Assembly (NCBI GenBank): GCA_020723085.1
Contig: DYJN01000001.1
Location: forward strand, 148,144-212,143
Reading direction: 5' to 3'
DNA from: Arcobacter sp.
GTDB lineage: Bacteria > Acidobacteriota > Terriglobia > Bryobacterales > Bryobacteraceae
DNA length: 64,000 nt
The position numbers and the translations under genes are program-made. The notes beneath the pieces were generated by a model. That model searched no databases and was not told where the DNA came from. It worked only from the letters and a program-made list of their open reading frames with translations. This document shows positions 62,894 to 64,000 of this stretch, piece by piece (the first letter of the stretch is position 1; every line of letters begins with the position of its first letter).

Positions 62894-64000
62894 CTACCGG
62901 GGCTGGTGGAGCCAGCCCAGCCACAGCGCTCCCGCCGCAATCGACAGCAGCGTCACCGGGGCGCCCGCTTTGAAGTGATCCATGAATCCGATGCGCACCT
63001 CCGGGCGCGCCCGCTCCACTACGATCAGATTGGCCACCGAGCCGACCAGCGTAAAGTTGCCCGCCAGCGTCGAGGACATCGACAGCACAAGCCAGCTCAG
63101 CTCCGGATCAGCCAGCTTGACGATCACCGGCTTGAACAGCAGCACGGCGGGCACGTTGCTCACCAGATTCGACGCCAGCGCGGCAAAGAAGCTCAATACC
63201 GCCGGCTGGTCCAGCGGCGTGCCTTCGGCGAAATCCAGCAGCCCCCGCTCCAGCGCCGTCGTCTCGAAGCCCCGCACGACAATGAACAGCCCGGCGAACA
63301 TCGCCAGCAGCGGCCAGTCGATGTCGTGATAGACCTTCTCCGGCTTCACCCGCCTCGTAATCAGCAGCACCGCCCCGGCGACGATCGCCGTCTGCGCCAC
63401 GGGCCAGCCGCTGAAGAAAAACAGCACCATGCCCGCCGAGACCGCCGCAGCCTTCCACAGCATGGGGCGGTTCACCCGGATCCGCCCCGCGTCGATCCGT
63501 TCGAACCTTCCCGGGCGGAACTCCTCGCGGAACGCGATCACCAGCGCCGCCCATGTCAGCACGAGCGAAACGGCTGCCACCGGCGCCAGCGCCGCCGCAA
63601 ACCGCGGATAGGGGATGCCGGAGAGCGCTCCGATCATCATGTTCTGCGGGTTGCCGGTGATCGTCGCCACGCTGCCGGCATTCGCTCCCAGCGCCACACC
63701 CAGCAGGTAGGGGACGGGATTCCGGCCGAGCGGCAGCGTCACCTGCAACACCAGCGGCGTCAGCACGATGCACATCGTGTCGTTCACGAACAGCGCCGAC
63801 AGCGCGCCCGAGACGCTCACGATGCCCGCCAGCAGCATCCTCGGGCTGTGGGCGTGCTCGACCACGCGGGCGGCCACAAGACGGAAGAAGCCCGAAAGGT
63901 GCAGGTTCGCGGTCACGATCATCATGCCCAGCAGCAGCACGATGGTGGTCCAGTCCACCGCCCGGAGCGCCTCGTCAAACCGCAGCGCGCCGGCGGCCAC
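62894..64000 (-). CDS. Anion permease of the SLC13/ArsB-NhaD superfamily (5' end missing)
   Basis: The last 369 or so residues of an ion-transporter-superfamily permease; the gene continues beyond the right edge, and the apparent start at 64000 is an internal GTG. About ten membrane helices are seen. Family features are the duplicated re-entrant motifs: LSALFVNDTMCIVLTPLV in the first half, LGANAGSVATITGNPQNMMIG, then SNLVSNVPAVLLFKPV and STLAGNFTLVGSVANLIVVE in the second half. SLC13 members carry sulfate or dicarboxylates and ArsB members arsenite; this fragment does not allow a choice. It is upstream of, and probably co-transcribed with, rlmN. Confidence 0.85.
   Translation of the reverse strand: MAAGALRFDEALRAVDWTTIVLLLGMMIVTANLHLSGFFRLVAARVVEHAHSPRMLLAGIVSVSGALSALFVNDTMCIVLTPLVLQVTLPLGRNPVPYLLGVALGANAGSVATITGNPQNMMIGALSGIPYPRFAAALAPVAAVSLVLTWAALVIAFREEFRPGRFERIDAGRIRVNRPMLWKAAAVSAGMVLFFFSGWPVAQTAIVAGAVLLITRRVKPEKVYHDIDWPLLAMFAGLFIVVRGFETTALERGLLDFAEGTPLDQPAVLSFFAALASNLVSNVPAVLLFKPVIVKLADPELSWLVLSMSSTLAGNFTLVGSVANLIVVERARPEVRIGFMDHFKAGAPVTLLSIAAGALWLGWLHQPR

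Noticed and set aside
1..64000. tRNA/rRNA genes, CRISPR arrays, transposases, integrases, toxin-antitoxin pairs or a biosynthetic cluster
   Set aside because: I scanned for T-loop-like GGTTCRA motifs, regularly spaced short repeats, DDE or tyrosine-recombinase motifs and typical clusters, and saw none. This is a visual scan, so a diverged short element could be missed.

Overview
The window is about 64 kb of GC-rich bacterial chromosome with no rRNA, tRNA, CRISPR array, transposase or prophage that I could recognise. Its gene content points to Acidobacteriota, most likely the Bryobacterales/Solibacterales group. The reasons are three very long Oar-like TonB-dependent receptors with an N-terminal carboxypeptidase-regulatory-like domain, a protein of the Solibacter-type TIGR03437 family, a PEP-CTERM protein, Tat-exported Gfo/Idh/MocA and sugar-epimerase proteins, and an ECF sigma/anti-sigma operon ending in DUF5668 and DUF4097 proteins. 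The taxonomic call is inference from family content; there is no rRNA gene to confirm it.

Layout. 1-9.2 kb: tail of an unknown gene, a POTRA-like/HEAT-repeat secreted protein, pyruvate:ferredoxin oxidoreductase with its dihydroorotate-dehydrogenase-like partner, a DppA-type D-aminopeptidase, a short MscL, a beta-lactamase-family remnant and a zinc amidase. 9.4-16.6 kb: two receptor genes on the minus strand, the second behind a 189-bp tandem duplication that carries its putative promoter twice. 17-22.9 kb: clpC, a LolD-like ATPase, an SRPBCC protein, dnaB and a short Dps. 23-28 kb: UPF0182 membrane protein, a lone response regulator, a glycine-zipper protein and a TIGR03437 protein. 28-32.2 kb: mutY and uvrA, divergent, separated by a tandem duplication of the mutY 5' end, with a 23-bp inverted repeat forming the mutY stop. 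32.3-39.4 kb: third receptor, a decayed ilvD copy, a PEP-CTERM protein and the intact ilvD. 39.4-46.6 kb: a two-gene sugar oxidoreductase/epimerase operon divergent from a four-gene operon (glycerophosphodiesterase, HyuA-like protein, PmoA-like protein, BshA). 46.6-50.1 kb: rpoD, nrdR and a flippase-like membrane protein. 50.2-53.9 kb: the ECF sigma/anti-sigma/DUF5668/DUF5668/DUF4097 operon. 53.9-64 kb: glycerate kinase with shikimate kinase, a LON-domain protein with a HAD hydrolase, a cobalamin adenosyltransferase with a TesA-type esterase, the YbbA-YbbP ABC system, rlmN and a truncated anion permease.

Most of the window is ordinary housekeeping and acidobacterial accessory genes. The parts that deserve a second look are the small-scale rearrangements (189-bp and ~259-bp tandem duplications, decayed ilvD, inverted repeat fused to mutY), the ECF-controlled DUF5668/DUF4097 envelope module, and the E. 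coli-like tesA/ybbA/ybbP arrangement. I did not find a clear new defence, secretion or biosynthetic system.
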